This document shows, in pieces, positions 1-6,330 of a DNA stretch of 12,842 bases. The notes under the pieces were generated by a model. That model did not search any database. It was given only the letters and a program-made list of their open reading frames with translations, and was not told the DNA's origin. The stretch spans positions 1 through 12,842 of the forward strand of contig JAOPVD010000334.1 in the NCBI GenBank assembly GCA_025966295.1. The letters run 5' to 3'. How positions within the stretch are numbered: position 1 is the first letter of the stretch; the number at the start of each line of letters is the position of its first letter. The translations under genes and the position numbers were made by a program. This DNA comes from Frankiales bacterium (GTDB lineage: Bacteria > Actinomycetota > Actinomycetes > Mycobacteriales > SCTD01).

Positions 1-1148
1 ACCCCGACGCGGGCCCCCGGCCAGACCACGACGTTCTTGTCGAGGATGGCGTTGCGGACCACCGCGCCCTGGCCGATGTCGACGCCGTGCATCAGCACGC
101 TGCTCTCGACCTCCGCCCCCGAGTGCAGCCGCACCCCGGGCGACAGGATCGAGCGCCGGGCGGCCGCGCCGCTGACGATGACGCCCTGGCTGACCAGCGA
201 GTTGATGGCCGTCCCGACCCGGCCCGGCTCGTCGAAGACGAACTTGGCCGGCGGCAGCGACGGCGCGCTGGTGAGGATCGGCCACTGCCGGTTGTAGAGG
301 TTGAACACCGGGTGGATCGACACCAGGTCCATGTGGGCGTCGTAGTAGGAGTCCAGCGTCCCGACGTCGCGCCAGTAGCCGCGGTCCCGCTCGGTGGAGC
401 CGGGCACCACGTTCTGGTCGAAGTCGTAGACCTGCGCGCCGCCCTTCCCGACCATCATCGGGATGATGTTGCCGCCCATGTCGTGGACCGAGCCCTCGTC
501 GCCGGCGTCCAGCCGGACCGCCTCGAGCAGCGCCTCGGTCGTGAAGACGTAGTTGCCCATCGACGCGTAGACCATCTCCGGGTCGTCCGGCAGGCCCGGC
601 GGGTTCGCCGGCTTCTCGAGGAAGGCGTCGATGTTGCGCCCGTCGGAGGTCTGGATCACCCCGAAGCCCTTGGCGTCCTCGCGCGGCACCCGGATGCCGG
701 CGACCGTCACGCCGGCGCCGCTCGCCACGTGCTGGTCGACCATCTGGCGCGGGTCCATGCGGTAGACGTGGTCGGCGCCGAAGACGACGACGTGGTCCGG
801 CTGCTCGTCGTACACCAGGTTGAGGCTCTGGTGGATGGCGTCGGCCGAGCCCTTGAACCACTGCGGGCCGAGGCGCTGCTGCGCCGGCACCGGCGTGACG
901 TAGTTGCCGAGCAGCGTCGACATCCGCCAGGTGGTGGTGATGTGCCGGTCGAGGGAGTGCGACTTGTACTGGGTGAGCACCACGATCCGCAGGTAGCCGG
1001 CGTTGACCAGGTTGGACAGCACGAAGTCCACCAGCCGGTAGATGCCGCCGAACGGCACCGCCGGCTTGGCGCGGTCGGCCGTCAGCGGGCTCAAGCGCTT
1101 GCCCTCTCCACCTGCAAGGACGATTCCGAGGACCCGCGGCTCTGCCAT
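1..1148 (-). CDS. glgC: Glucose-1-phosphate adenylyltransferase (ADP-glucose pyrophosphorylase), C-terminus cut by the window edge
   Basis: This cytosolic enzyme makes ADP-glucose from glucose-1-phosphate and ATP, the activated sugar for glycogen and alpha-glucan synthesis. Reading from the ATG at 1148 gives 382 codons before the left edge. Actinobacterial GlgC is about 400 residues, so only about 20 C-terminal residues are missing. The N-terminus carries the nucleotidyltransferase signature LAGGEGKRLSPLT (residues 11-23), followed by RAKPAVPFGG and YRLVDFVLSN. Further on are FGADHVYRMD, the FLEKP sugar-binding segment and GYWRDVGTLDSYY. The C-terminal part shows the start of the left-handed beta-helix (SPGVRLHSGAEVESSVL). 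An AGGA Shine-Dalgarno-like sequence lies 7 nt before the ATG. It is divergent from glgA across 31 bp, the usual actinobacterial order. Identity is very likely; only the end is unseen. Confidence 0.96.
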   Translation of the reverse strand, partial: MAEPRVLGIVLAGGEGKRLSPLTADRAKPAVPFGGIYRLVDFVLSNLVNAGYLRIVVLTQYKSHSLDRHITTTWRMSTLLGNYVTPVPAQQRLGPQWFKGSADAIHQSLNLVYDEQPDHVVVFGADHVYRMDPRQMVDQHVASGAGVTVAGIRVPREDAKGFGVIQTSDGRNIDAFLEKPANPPGLPDDPEMVYASMGNYVFTTEALLEAVRLDAGDEGSVHDMGGNIIPMMVGKGGAQVYDFDQNVVPGSTERDRGYWRDVGTLDSYYDAHMDLVSIHPVFNLYNRQWPILTSAPSLPPAKFVFDEPGRVGTAINSLVSQGVIVSGAAARRSILSPGVRLHSGAEVESSVLMHGVDIGQGAVVRNAILDKNVVVWPGARVG

Positions 1149-1166
1149 GCGATCATCCTGTCCCAC

Positions 1167-1172
1167 TACCGT
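1167..1172 (+). promoter_or_regulatory. Candidate -10 hexamer TACCGT for leaderless glgA transcript
   Basis: TACCGT matches the actinobacterial -10 pattern TANNNT. It ends 7 nt before the A of the glgA ATG, so a transcript would begin at or next to the start codon. No ribosome-binding site is present, which fits. No convincing -35 is seen; the upstream DNA is the glgC start itself. Confidence 0.4.
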
Positions 1173-1179
1173 GCCCAGT

Positions 1180-2307
1180 ATGCGCATCGGGATCCTGACA
1201 CGAGAATGGCCCCCTGAGGTGTATGGGGGCGCCGGAGTTCACGTCGAGTACCTCGCGCGCGAGCTGAAGGCCCTCGTGGACGTCGACGTGCACGCCTTCG
1301 GCGGTGTCGGCTCGACGGTGCACACCCCCGACCCGGCGCTGGCCGGCGCGAACGCCGCGCTGCAGACGCTGTCCGTGGACCTGCGGATGGCGGCGGCGGT
1401 CGAGGGCTGCGACGTCCTCCACTCGCACACCTGGTACGCCGACATGGCCGGGCACCTCGGCTCGTTGCTGTGGGACGTCCCGCACGTCGTCACCACGCAC
1501 TCGCTCGAGCCGCACCGACCGTGGAAGGCCGACCAGCTCGGCGGCGGGTACCGGATCTCGTCCTGGGCGGAGAAGGTGGCGCTGCACGACGCGGCCGCGG
1601 TGATCGCGGTGTCGGAGGGGATGCGGGCGGACGTCCTCGACGCCTACCCCGGCCTGGACCCGGCCCGGGTGCACGTGGTCCACAACGGCATCGACACCGC
1701 CGAGTACGCCCCGGTCGAGGAGACCGACGTGCTGGAGCGGCTCGGGGTGGACCCGGCCGTGCCGTACGCGATCTTCGTGGGCCGGATCACGCACCAGAAG
1801 GGCGTCGAGCACCTGCTGCGGTCGGCCGCCTCCTGGCCGGGCCAGCTGGTCCTGTGCGCGGGGGCGCCCGACACCCCCGAGATCGCCGCCTCGGTGGCGG
1901 CCCTGGTGGCGGAGCTGCAGGCGACCCGCCCGGGGGTCTTCTGGGTGCAGGAGATGCTGCCGCGGGCCGAGGTGGTGCAGCTGCTCTCGCACGCCACCGT
2001 GTTCGTCTGCCCGTCGGTGTATGAGCCGCTCGGCATCGTCAACCTGGAGGCGATGGCCTGCGGAACCGCCGTCGTCGCGTCCCGGGTCGGTGGCATCCCG
2101 GAGGTCGTCGAGGACGGCGTGACCGGGCTGCTCGTGGACCTCGGTGAGGGGTTCGAGGAGCGGCTGGCGGCTGCGGTGACGTCGCTGCTGAACGACCCCG
2201 CCCGGGCCGCCGCTATGGGGGCGGCGGGTCGAGCCCGGGCGGTCGCGGAGTTCGCCTGGGACGCCATCGCGCGGCGGACGGTGGAGGTCTACCGCTCCGT
2301 CCTGTGA
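1180..2307 (+). CDS. glgA: GT4-family glycogen synthase of the actinobacterial (GlgM-like) type
   Basis: This GT4 retaining glycosyltransferase uses ADP-glucose supplied by the divergent glgC product. In mycobacteria the orthologous family (Rv1212c, GlgM) makes maltose-1-phosphate from ADP-glucose and glucose-1-phosphate; other annotations call it glycogen synthase. The ATG at 1180 gives 375 residues, normal for the family, starting MRIGILTREWPPEVYGGAGV. This has the donor-loop GGAG and the E/W-rich start typical of this clade. GRITHQKG (residues 201-208) supplies the conserved Arg and Lys that contact the donor phosphates. The E-x7-E motif is E282 and E290 in YEPLGIVNLEAMACG. The frame stays open upstream to 1042, but that extension overlaps glgC and does not look like protein. 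No Shine-Dalgarno precedes the ATG; TACCGT lies 7 nt upstream, fitting a leaderless transcript. The downstream neighbour converges after 19 bp. Confidence 0.95.
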   Translation: MRIGILTREWPPEVYGGAGVHVEYLARELKALVDVDVHAFGGVGSTVHTPDPALAGANAALQTLSVDLRMAAAVEGCDVLHSHTWYADMAGHLGSLLWDVPHVVTTHSLEPHRPWKADQLGGGYRISSWAEKVALHDAAAVIAVSEGMRADVLDAYPGLDPARVHVVHNGIDTAEYAPVEETDVLERLGVDPAVPYAIFVGRITHQKGVEHLLRSAASWPGQLVLCAGAPDTPEIAASVAALVAELQATRPGVFWVQEMLPRAEVVQLLSHATVFVCPSVYEPLGIVNLEAMACGTAVVASRVGGIPEVVEDGVTGLLVDLGEGFEERLAAAVTSLLNDPARAAAMGAAGRARAVAEFAWDAIARRTVEVYRSVL

Positions 2308-2324
2308 GCCGTGGCTGGGCTGTT

Positions 2325-2663
2325 TCTCAGCGGCTGACCAGCTCGGCGCGGGCCTGCCGGACCTGCAACGCCGTGCGCGGCCCGGTCGTCCGCGCCGTAC
2401 CCACCACCGCCCGCGGCCGGCCGCCGTCCACCGTGAACGTGCCCGCCCACGTCACCACGACGTACGACGCCACCCGGCCGGTGTCCCGGTAGGTGTGGCC
2501 GACCTGCACCGTCCCGCGCTTGCCCGGCGACGATGTCCGCAGGCGCGTGCCGTCGCCGAAGAACCACTCCCACCCGGTCGGGCGGGCCGTCACCACCACC
2601 CGATGCCCCAAGATCGTCACCGCCGGCAACGCATAGGGCCCGGAGGCGTCCGTGAAGAACCCG
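2325..2663. repeat. Diverged direct repeat, partner at 3893-4195
   Basis: The 3' part of the PKD-like gene is present twice in the same orientation. The match begins at CTCAG over the stop codon and ends near AACCCG (2663 here, 4195 in the partner). Both copies encode TARPTGWEWFFGDG and VQVGHTYRDTG. This copy carries 36 bp (within 2376-2418) that the partner lacks; that segment is flanked by the direct repeat CGCGGCC. Confidence 0.85.
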
Positions 2664-3229
2664 GTCTCGAAGTTCACCAACGTCCGCGGCCCCGGCTCCG
2701 CCGTCACCCGCCCCACGTTCACCCTCAGACGCTGGAACTCCGCCGCCACCAGAGCCCCGATCGCCGCCACCGGCGACACCCCCGCCACCGCCGACCCCAC
2801 GCACGTCGTCCCCGGCCGCTGCACCGCCCGCAGCTCCCGGCCCGTCACCCGATCAACCGTCACCACCCACACCCAGTAACGCACCAACCCCCGCCCCGCA
2901 GGCGTGCACGAGACCAGCGCCGCTCCACACAACTGCTCCACCCGGCCCCGCCGGTTACCTGAGCACGCCGGCACGTACTGCACCACGTCATACGCCCCCG
3001 GCAACGAGACCGGCCGGGACCGGCCACCAGGGCTCGTGCCCGCGCCGGGCCTTGCCGTCGTGCCGCTCGAGCTGCCGCCGACACGGAACGTGCCACCGTC
3101 CCCCTCCCCGCAGAGCGTGCGGGTCTTCTCACATGACTTGGACCACGGCGCCGACGCCGCCACGGCGTGGAGGGTCGGTTGCCCCAGAAGGACGAGGAGC
3201 GTCAGCAGTGAAAGGAGGCGTGTCCTCAT
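2327..3229 (-). CDS. Secreted cysteine-rich protein with a C-terminal PKD-like domain
   Basis: This predicted exported protein of 300 residues has no assigned function. The start at 3229 is chosen because it opens directly with a signal peptide: MRTR, then a leucine-rich core (residues 5-20) and a small-residue cleavage zone near AVAASA (22-27). The mature part has six cysteines (C33, C40, C89, C101, C108, C143), so disulfides are likely. A Gly/Ser/Pro-rich linker covers about 45-76. Residues about 205-270 resemble a PKD beta-sandwich: GWEWFFGDG (219-227) followed by VGHTYRDTG and YVVVTW match the usual W-x-FGDG ... H-x-Y ... Y-x-V pattern. Its ATG overlaps the stop of the upstream lipoprotein gene (ATGA), so the two are translated as a unit and probably act together outside the membrane. 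A truncated paralogous copy lies at 3895-4195. The PKD assignment is fairly sure; the role is unknown. Confidence 0.8.
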   Translation of the reverse strand: MRTRLLSLLTLLVLLGQPTLHAVAASAPWSKSCEKTRTLCGEGDGGTFRVGGSSSGTTARPGAGTSPGGRSRPVSLPGAYDVVQYVPACSGNRRGRVEQLCGAALVSCTPAGRGLVRYWVWVVTVDRVTGRELRAVQRPGTTCVGSAVAGVSPVAAIGALVAAEFQRLRVNVGRVTAEPGPRTLVNFETGFFTDASGPYALPAVTILGHRVVVTARPTGWEWFFGDGTRLRTSSPGKRGTVQVGHTYRDTGRVASYVVVTWAGTFTVDGGRPRAVVGTARTTGPRTALQVRQARAELVSR

Positions 3230-3774
3230 GACTCTGTCCTCATGGCTCGGATGACCCAGCTGGTTCCGTGCCGTTGCGTCATAACCGTCATGACCAACTG
3301 CTTCTCCTGCGGATAGCTGGCCACAACGTGGCCAGTCCTGTCGACTTTCTGACGTGCCGGGAGCTTGCAGAACAGCGCCACGTAGGACATCCCGTTCTCC
3401 ACAGGCGGGGCCTGCACGTCGATCGACGTGAACGACGGGCCAGCGAAGTGATAGCCGTCGCGGGCAAGATCGTCTGCCACCCCGGAGAAGTTCCGGCAGC
3501 TGACGCACCTGGGATCGGACAGCTCGTCGACCGGGAAGATCCTGCCCGTGCGGTACGCCTCGTCCAGCAGCTGAAACCAGTACCTGACGAACGCGGCGGC
3601 TCCCAGCGGAGTCGCCGGCTTAGCGCTGTCAGGGACGGCGGCAACCAGTGCCGTTGGCACCTGAGTAGCACTGACGCGCGGCAGCGAGGCGGGCTGGGCG
3701 CCGGAGCGCGAACAGGAGGTGGTGGCGAGCAGCGCGACAACGGCAACTGGGAGTGTCGCCGTACCGGGCCTCAC
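3226..3774 (-). CDS. DUF6318-type lipoprotein
   Basis: This is a putative membrane-anchored lipoprotein of 182 residues from a GTG start at 3774. That start is chosen because it gives a compact signal peptide (MRPGTATLPVAVVALLATTSC) with the lipidated Cys at 21, and because TACCGT lies exactly 7 nt upstream, as at glgA. An in-frame TTG at 3828 would add 18 residues and has GGAGG only 3 nt away, which is too close. After a low-complexity linker, TPLGAAAFVRYWFQLLDEAY (residues 55-74) and the CxxC at C90-C93 (DPRCVSC) match the pattern I know from DUF6318 proteins of actinobacteria. The function of that family is not established. The fold may resemble small extracytoplasmic NTF2-like modules, but this is inference. 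The last codon overlaps the start of the PKD protein gene (ATGA). Confidence 0.8.
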   Translation of the reverse strand: MRPGTATLPVAVVALLATTSCSRSGAQPASLPRVSATQVPTALVAAVPDSAKPATPLGAAAFVRYWFQLLDEAYRTGRIFPVDELSDPRCVSCRNFSGVADDLARDGYHFAGPSFTSIDVQAPPVENGMSYVALFCKLPARQKVDRTGHVVASYPQEKQLVMTVMTQRHGTSWVIRAMRTES

Positions 3775-3781
3775 CTGTTCG

Positions 3782-3787
3782 ACGGTA
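3782..3787 (-). promoter_or_regulatory. Candidate -10 hexamer TACCGT before the DUF6318 gene
   Basis: On the minus strand TACCGT lies 7 nt before the GTG at 3774. This is the same hexamer and spacing as at glgA. There is no good Shine-Dalgarno at this GTG, so a leaderless start is plausible. No clear -35 is seen. Confidence 0.35.
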
Positions 3788-3894
3788 GCCAGAAAGCCGG
3801 AGGCGCGGACCTGTCCTGTGGACCACAAGAACCTCCGCCGGACCAGGCCGACGAGGGCACCCTCCGCCGCACCAGATGGGGGGTTCCGCGACCC

Positions 3895-4195
3895 TCAGTG
3901 GCTGACCAGGTCGGCGCGGGCCTGCCGGACCTGCAACGCCGTGCGCGGCCGGCCGCCGTCGACCGTGAACGTGTCCGCCCACGTCACCACCACGTACGGC
4001 GCCACCGGGCCGGTGTCCCGGTAGGTGTGCCCGACCTGCACCGTGCCCCGCGCCCCCGGCGACGACGTCCGCACGCTCATGCCGTCGCCGAAGAACCACT
4101 CCCACCCGGTCGGGCGGGCCGTCACCACCACTCGGTGCCCCAAGATCGTCACCGCCGACAACAGATAAGGCCGGGACCCGTCCGTGAGAAACCCG
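3895..4195 (-). pseudogene. Truncated C-terminal copy of the PKD-like secreted protein
   Basis: The minus strand here encodes about 100 residues closely matching the last ~112 residues of the intact protein at 2327-3229. They include TILGHRVVVTARPTGWEWFF, GTVQVGHTYRDTG, YVVVTWADTFTVDGGRPR and the TALQVRQARA-LVS end with its stop. Twelve residues after GRPR are missing compared with the intact copy. Homology stops abruptly near 4195. The frame continues to 4356 into unrelated sequence lying antisense to the next gene, with no signal peptide. The whole N-terminal two thirds is therefore gone and the product is unlikely to be exported. It sits immediately upstream of the DUF6318/PKD pair in the same orientation, suggesting an ancestral tandem module cut by the DNA that now begins at 4196. 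Confidence 0.8.
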
Positions 4196-4231
4196 CAGGT
4201 GCGCCAAAGACCACGGAAAGCGCAGGACGCG

Positions 4232-4247
4232 ACACGAGTCTTCGTGT
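4232..4247. promoter_or_regulatory. Inverted repeat ACACGA-GTCT-TCGTGT upstream of the HEPN-like gene
   Basis: This is a perfect 6-bp inverted repeat with a 4-nt spacer, ending 12 nt before the GTG at 4260. A TAAGGC hexamer overlaps its right end (4247-4252) and lies 7 nt before the start codon, a possible but imperfect -10. The position suits an operator or a small 5' hairpin. No matching regulator gene is seen nearby. Confidence 0.35.
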
Positions 4248-4259
4248 AAGGCTGGGGAC

Positions 4260-5153
4260 GTGTCGTGGGCAGACTTTGATGTTGCATCAACACTCGAGCG
4301 GGACCTACTGAGCCGAGCATTGCCCCTGGTGGATTTGGTCGCAGGCCCTTCTGCAAGCACCGCGACTATCGACACTGCGACGAATACCGCCCAGGTGAGC
4401 GTCACGATTTCGGAGACGCTGGGGCCTACTCCCTCTGGCTGTATTGATTTGCTGCGCATCAGGCCGCTTCTCGTGGGGGCGGCATGGAAGGTCCTTGATC
4501 TATTGCTGGAGGAAGCGCTCGAGTTGGCAGGCGAGCAGCCGGACCAGAAGAAAGGCGGTCGTTGGTCAATAGCGGAGAAGTGTCGTCACGCCGGGATGCT
4601 GACCGGCCGACCCGCGCAAGTCTCGGAGCAAGCCTGGACGGCCATGATGGCGCTCTACGTCTCGACAGAGCAGCTTCGGCACAGTCTCGTACATCGCACA
4701 GTCCACAACGATTCCGCCGGTGGCCTTGTCGGTTATGACGACAAGGGAAACGCGCTACCAACGATGGCAGTGCCAGAGCAGGAGGCCTTCGGACGCGCGG
4801 TACTGCGTGCTGCAGAACTGGTTCTTACTGATCTCGACACATCGAGAGCGGCCGGAGACTTGAACGCACAGCTCGTGGCTCTCGCGGGTGTCCATGGTTC
4901 CAGCGCTGTGACCGGTCTAGACGTGGGGCGCGTCGCGCTCGTCAGGGTCATCCTCGACCCAACTGCTACCGGCAGGTACAAGCTCGACATCACAGCCCTG
5001 CGCCTCCGCCAACCCTTCCGGTCCACCCGCTACATCGACCTCGTGCTGCTGATGCGTGACCGCCCGGGAGCTGAGCTCCGCGGACGCCTCGAGGAGGCAC
5101 CTGAAGGTGAGTTCGAGATCGACCCCCACACGCCACCCGCATGGCTCCACTGA
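4260..5153 (+). CDS. Uncharacterised protein with a HEPN-like R-H-x3-H motif
   Basis: This 297-residue protein belongs to no family I can name confidently. The GTG at 4260 (MSWADFDVAS) is used; GGGGA sits too close to act as a normal ribosome site. The middle is strongly helical: AAWKVLDLLLEEALELAG (residues 74-91), WSIAEKCRHAGM (102-113), EQAWTAMMALYVSTEQLRHSLVHR (from 123) and FGRAVLRAAELVLTDL (177-192). R140-H141-SLV-H145 fits the R-(N/D/H)-x3-H motif of HEPN ribonucleases and sits, as in those proteins, late in a long helix with another helix following. The C-terminal ~80 residues look like beta strands (RVALVRVIL, RYIDLVLLM). HEPN proteins often act in toxin-antitoxin or phage-defence systems, but no nucleotidyltransferase antitoxin is adjacent. 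Codon use and GC are lower than in the flanking genes, suggesting acquisition. The gene is real; the HEPN reading is inference. Confidence 0.75.
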   Translation: MSWADFDVASTLERDLLSRALPLVDLVAGPSASTATIDTATNTAQVSVTISETLGPTPSGCIDLLRIRPLLVGAAWKVLDLLLEEALELAGEQPDQKKGGRWSIAEKCRHAGMLTGRPAQVSEQAWTAMMALYVSTEQLRHSLVHRTVHNDSAGGLVGYDDKGNALPTMAVPEQEAFGRAVLRAAELVLTDLDTSRAAGDLNAQLVALAGVHGSSAVTGLDVGRVALVRVILDPTATGRYKLDITALRLRQPFRSTRYIDLVLLMRDRPGAELRGRLEEAPEGEFEIDPHTPPAWLH

Positions 5154-5175
5154 TCAGATGCGGTGTAGCGGGCGA

Positions 5176-5192
5176 CAGGAGCTGCCCTCCTG
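5176..5192 (+). terminator. Weak hairpin after the HEPN-like gene
   Basis: CAGGAG-CTGCC-CTCCTG forms a 6-bp stem with a 5-nt loop 22 bp after the stop at 5153. No T-run follows, so termination activity is uncertain. It could equally be chance. Confidence 0.25.
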
Positions 5193-5254
5193 GGGCGCTC
5201 TCATGCAGCTGATCGGCGACCGACATCGAGCTGCGCCATTCTGTCGGACCAAGC

Positions 5255-5767
5255 ATGCACACTCCCATCGTGGACGCGGTTGAGGTCGTGGGAGTAGCAG
5301 CTGGTGTCGTGGGTTCATTGGGAACCCCGGTTGCCGTGTGGTTGGCGGCTCACTCCTGGAAGCGGGAGTCGAGCCGTGCGCGGGCGGCTGAGGAAGAGCG
5401 TCGTCGCATCCAGCCACAACGCGTGGTCGTTCGTACGGAAGAAGCTGACTGGCCGGGCGCGGATGGTGAGGGCAGCTACCGCACGCGGGTGGCGACCGTA
5501 GTCAATGCCTCCGACGACCCCATCTTCGACGTCTTGCTGTTTTGGCAGGTCGGGGAGGATGTTACTGATCACTCCGCGAGCCGGGTCGCCTTGCTACCCG
5601 GGGAACGGTGGCAGGAGGCGCAGCCTGTCGCGCTGTGTCACCTCCCGAACTGCGACGAGGTTTTCGCGTCCATCTGGTTCTTCGATGTTGATGAGCTCGG
5701 CTGGCGGCGAGGACCCCGGGGGCAGTTGTCCCGGATACGCCAGCACCTGGCGGCACTCGGGGCCTGA
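5255..5767 (+). CDS. Small membrane-anchored protein of unknown function
   Basis: This 170-residue protein starts at the ATG at 5255. Residues 9-32 form one hydrophobic segment (VEVVGVAAGVVGSLGTPVAV, then WLAA). It is followed by a highly charged stretch HSWKRESSRARAAEEERRR (about 33-51), probably a helix or short coiled coil. The positive charge after the membrane segment predicts a cytoplasmic C-terminal domain. That domain (about 53-170) alternates short hydrophobic stretches (ATVVNASDDPIFDVLLFW, FASIWFFDVDELGW) suggesting a beta-sandwich. I do not recognise the family. It lies 101 bp after the HEPN-like gene on the same strand and shares its lower GC, so the two may have arrived together. 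There is no strong Shine-Dalgarno before the ATG. Confidence 0.7.
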   Translation: MHTPIVDAVEVVGVAAGVVGSLGTPVAVWLAAHSWKRESSRARAAEEERRRIQPQRVVVRTEEADWPGADGEGSYRTRVATVVNASDDPIFDVLLFWQVGEDVTDHSASRVALLPGERWQEAQPVALCHLPNCDEVFASIWFFDVDELGWRRGPRGQLSRIRQHLAALGA

Positions 5768-5889
5768 CCTCGGGCCCCACCTGGTGCCAACCGTGCGGGA
5801 GCAAGTCACCGCGGATTCGCGAGCAGCCACAGGCGCCGCCTTCCGTTGCGTCCTAATCTGCCGCGAAACGAGACTTCGACGGGCGGTGG

Positions 5890-6330
5890 TCAGTCGATCC
5901 GCTCAGCGAGGGAGACGATGATCCCCTCCGGCCCGCGCACGGAGGCCATGCGCCACGCGTCCTCGTACTCGCCGACGCCGCCGACGAGGCCGTAGCCGTC
6001 CTGTGCGAGCCGTTCAACGACTGCCTGCAGGTCGTCCACCTCGAAGGCCACGCTGCGCAGTCCCAGCTCGGTGGACATGGCAGCGGGCGAGCCCGGCTGA
6101 TGGTCAGGCCGAATGAAGCTCGCCAGCTCAACACCGGCGCCTCCGTCGGGCGCCCGCAACATGACCATCTCGGTACGCGCGTCGGCTATGCCGATGACGG
6201 TGTCCAGGAACTCGCCCTCCAGGAACATGCGGCCCTCGACCTCGAGTCCGAGCGCGACGAAGAACGCCGACACCGCGTCGAGGTCGGCCACCGTGATGCC
6301 AACATGATCGAACCGCCGAATGCGCGCCAT
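5890..6330 (-). CDS. VOC (glyoxalase/bleomycin-resistance fold) family protein
   Basis: This cytosolic protein of 146 residues consists of two beta-alpha-beta-beta-beta halves. It begins MARIRRFDHVGITVADLDA and ends GPEGIIVSLAERI, matching a VOC subfamily common in actinobacteria. The ATG at 6330 is chosen because it starts right before the fold and has CAGGA 9 nt upstream. VOC enzymes usually bind a divalent metal through four residues, two from each half. Here H9 (FDHVG) and E68 (GVELASF) are present. The second-half positions that are normally His (LRHVAFEVDD) and Glu (IIVELAE) are S93 and S140. The protein may therefore have changed or lost metal chemistry. Its substrate is unknown and its neighbours give no hint. 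It diverges from the DUF805 gene across a 384-bp spacer. Confidence 0.85.
   Translation of the reverse strand: MARIRRFDHVGITVADLDAVSAFFVALGLEVEGRMFLEGEFLDTVIGIADARTEMVMLRAPDGGAGVELASFIRPDHQPGSPAAMSTELGLRSVAFEVDDLQAVVERLAQDGYGLVGGVGEYEDAWRMASVRGPEGIIVSLAERID

Noticed and set aside
87..1217. Long plus-strand open frame of about 376 codons
   Set aside because: Antisense to glgC; its Val/Arg/Asp/His-rich composition is typical of a shadow frame in high-GC DNA, while the minus strand gives a full GlgC.
3895..4356. A complete 153-residue gene on the minus strand
   Set aside because: Only the part up to 4195 matches the PKD protein; the rest is antisense to the HEPN-like gene, with no signal peptide and an implausible N-terminus.
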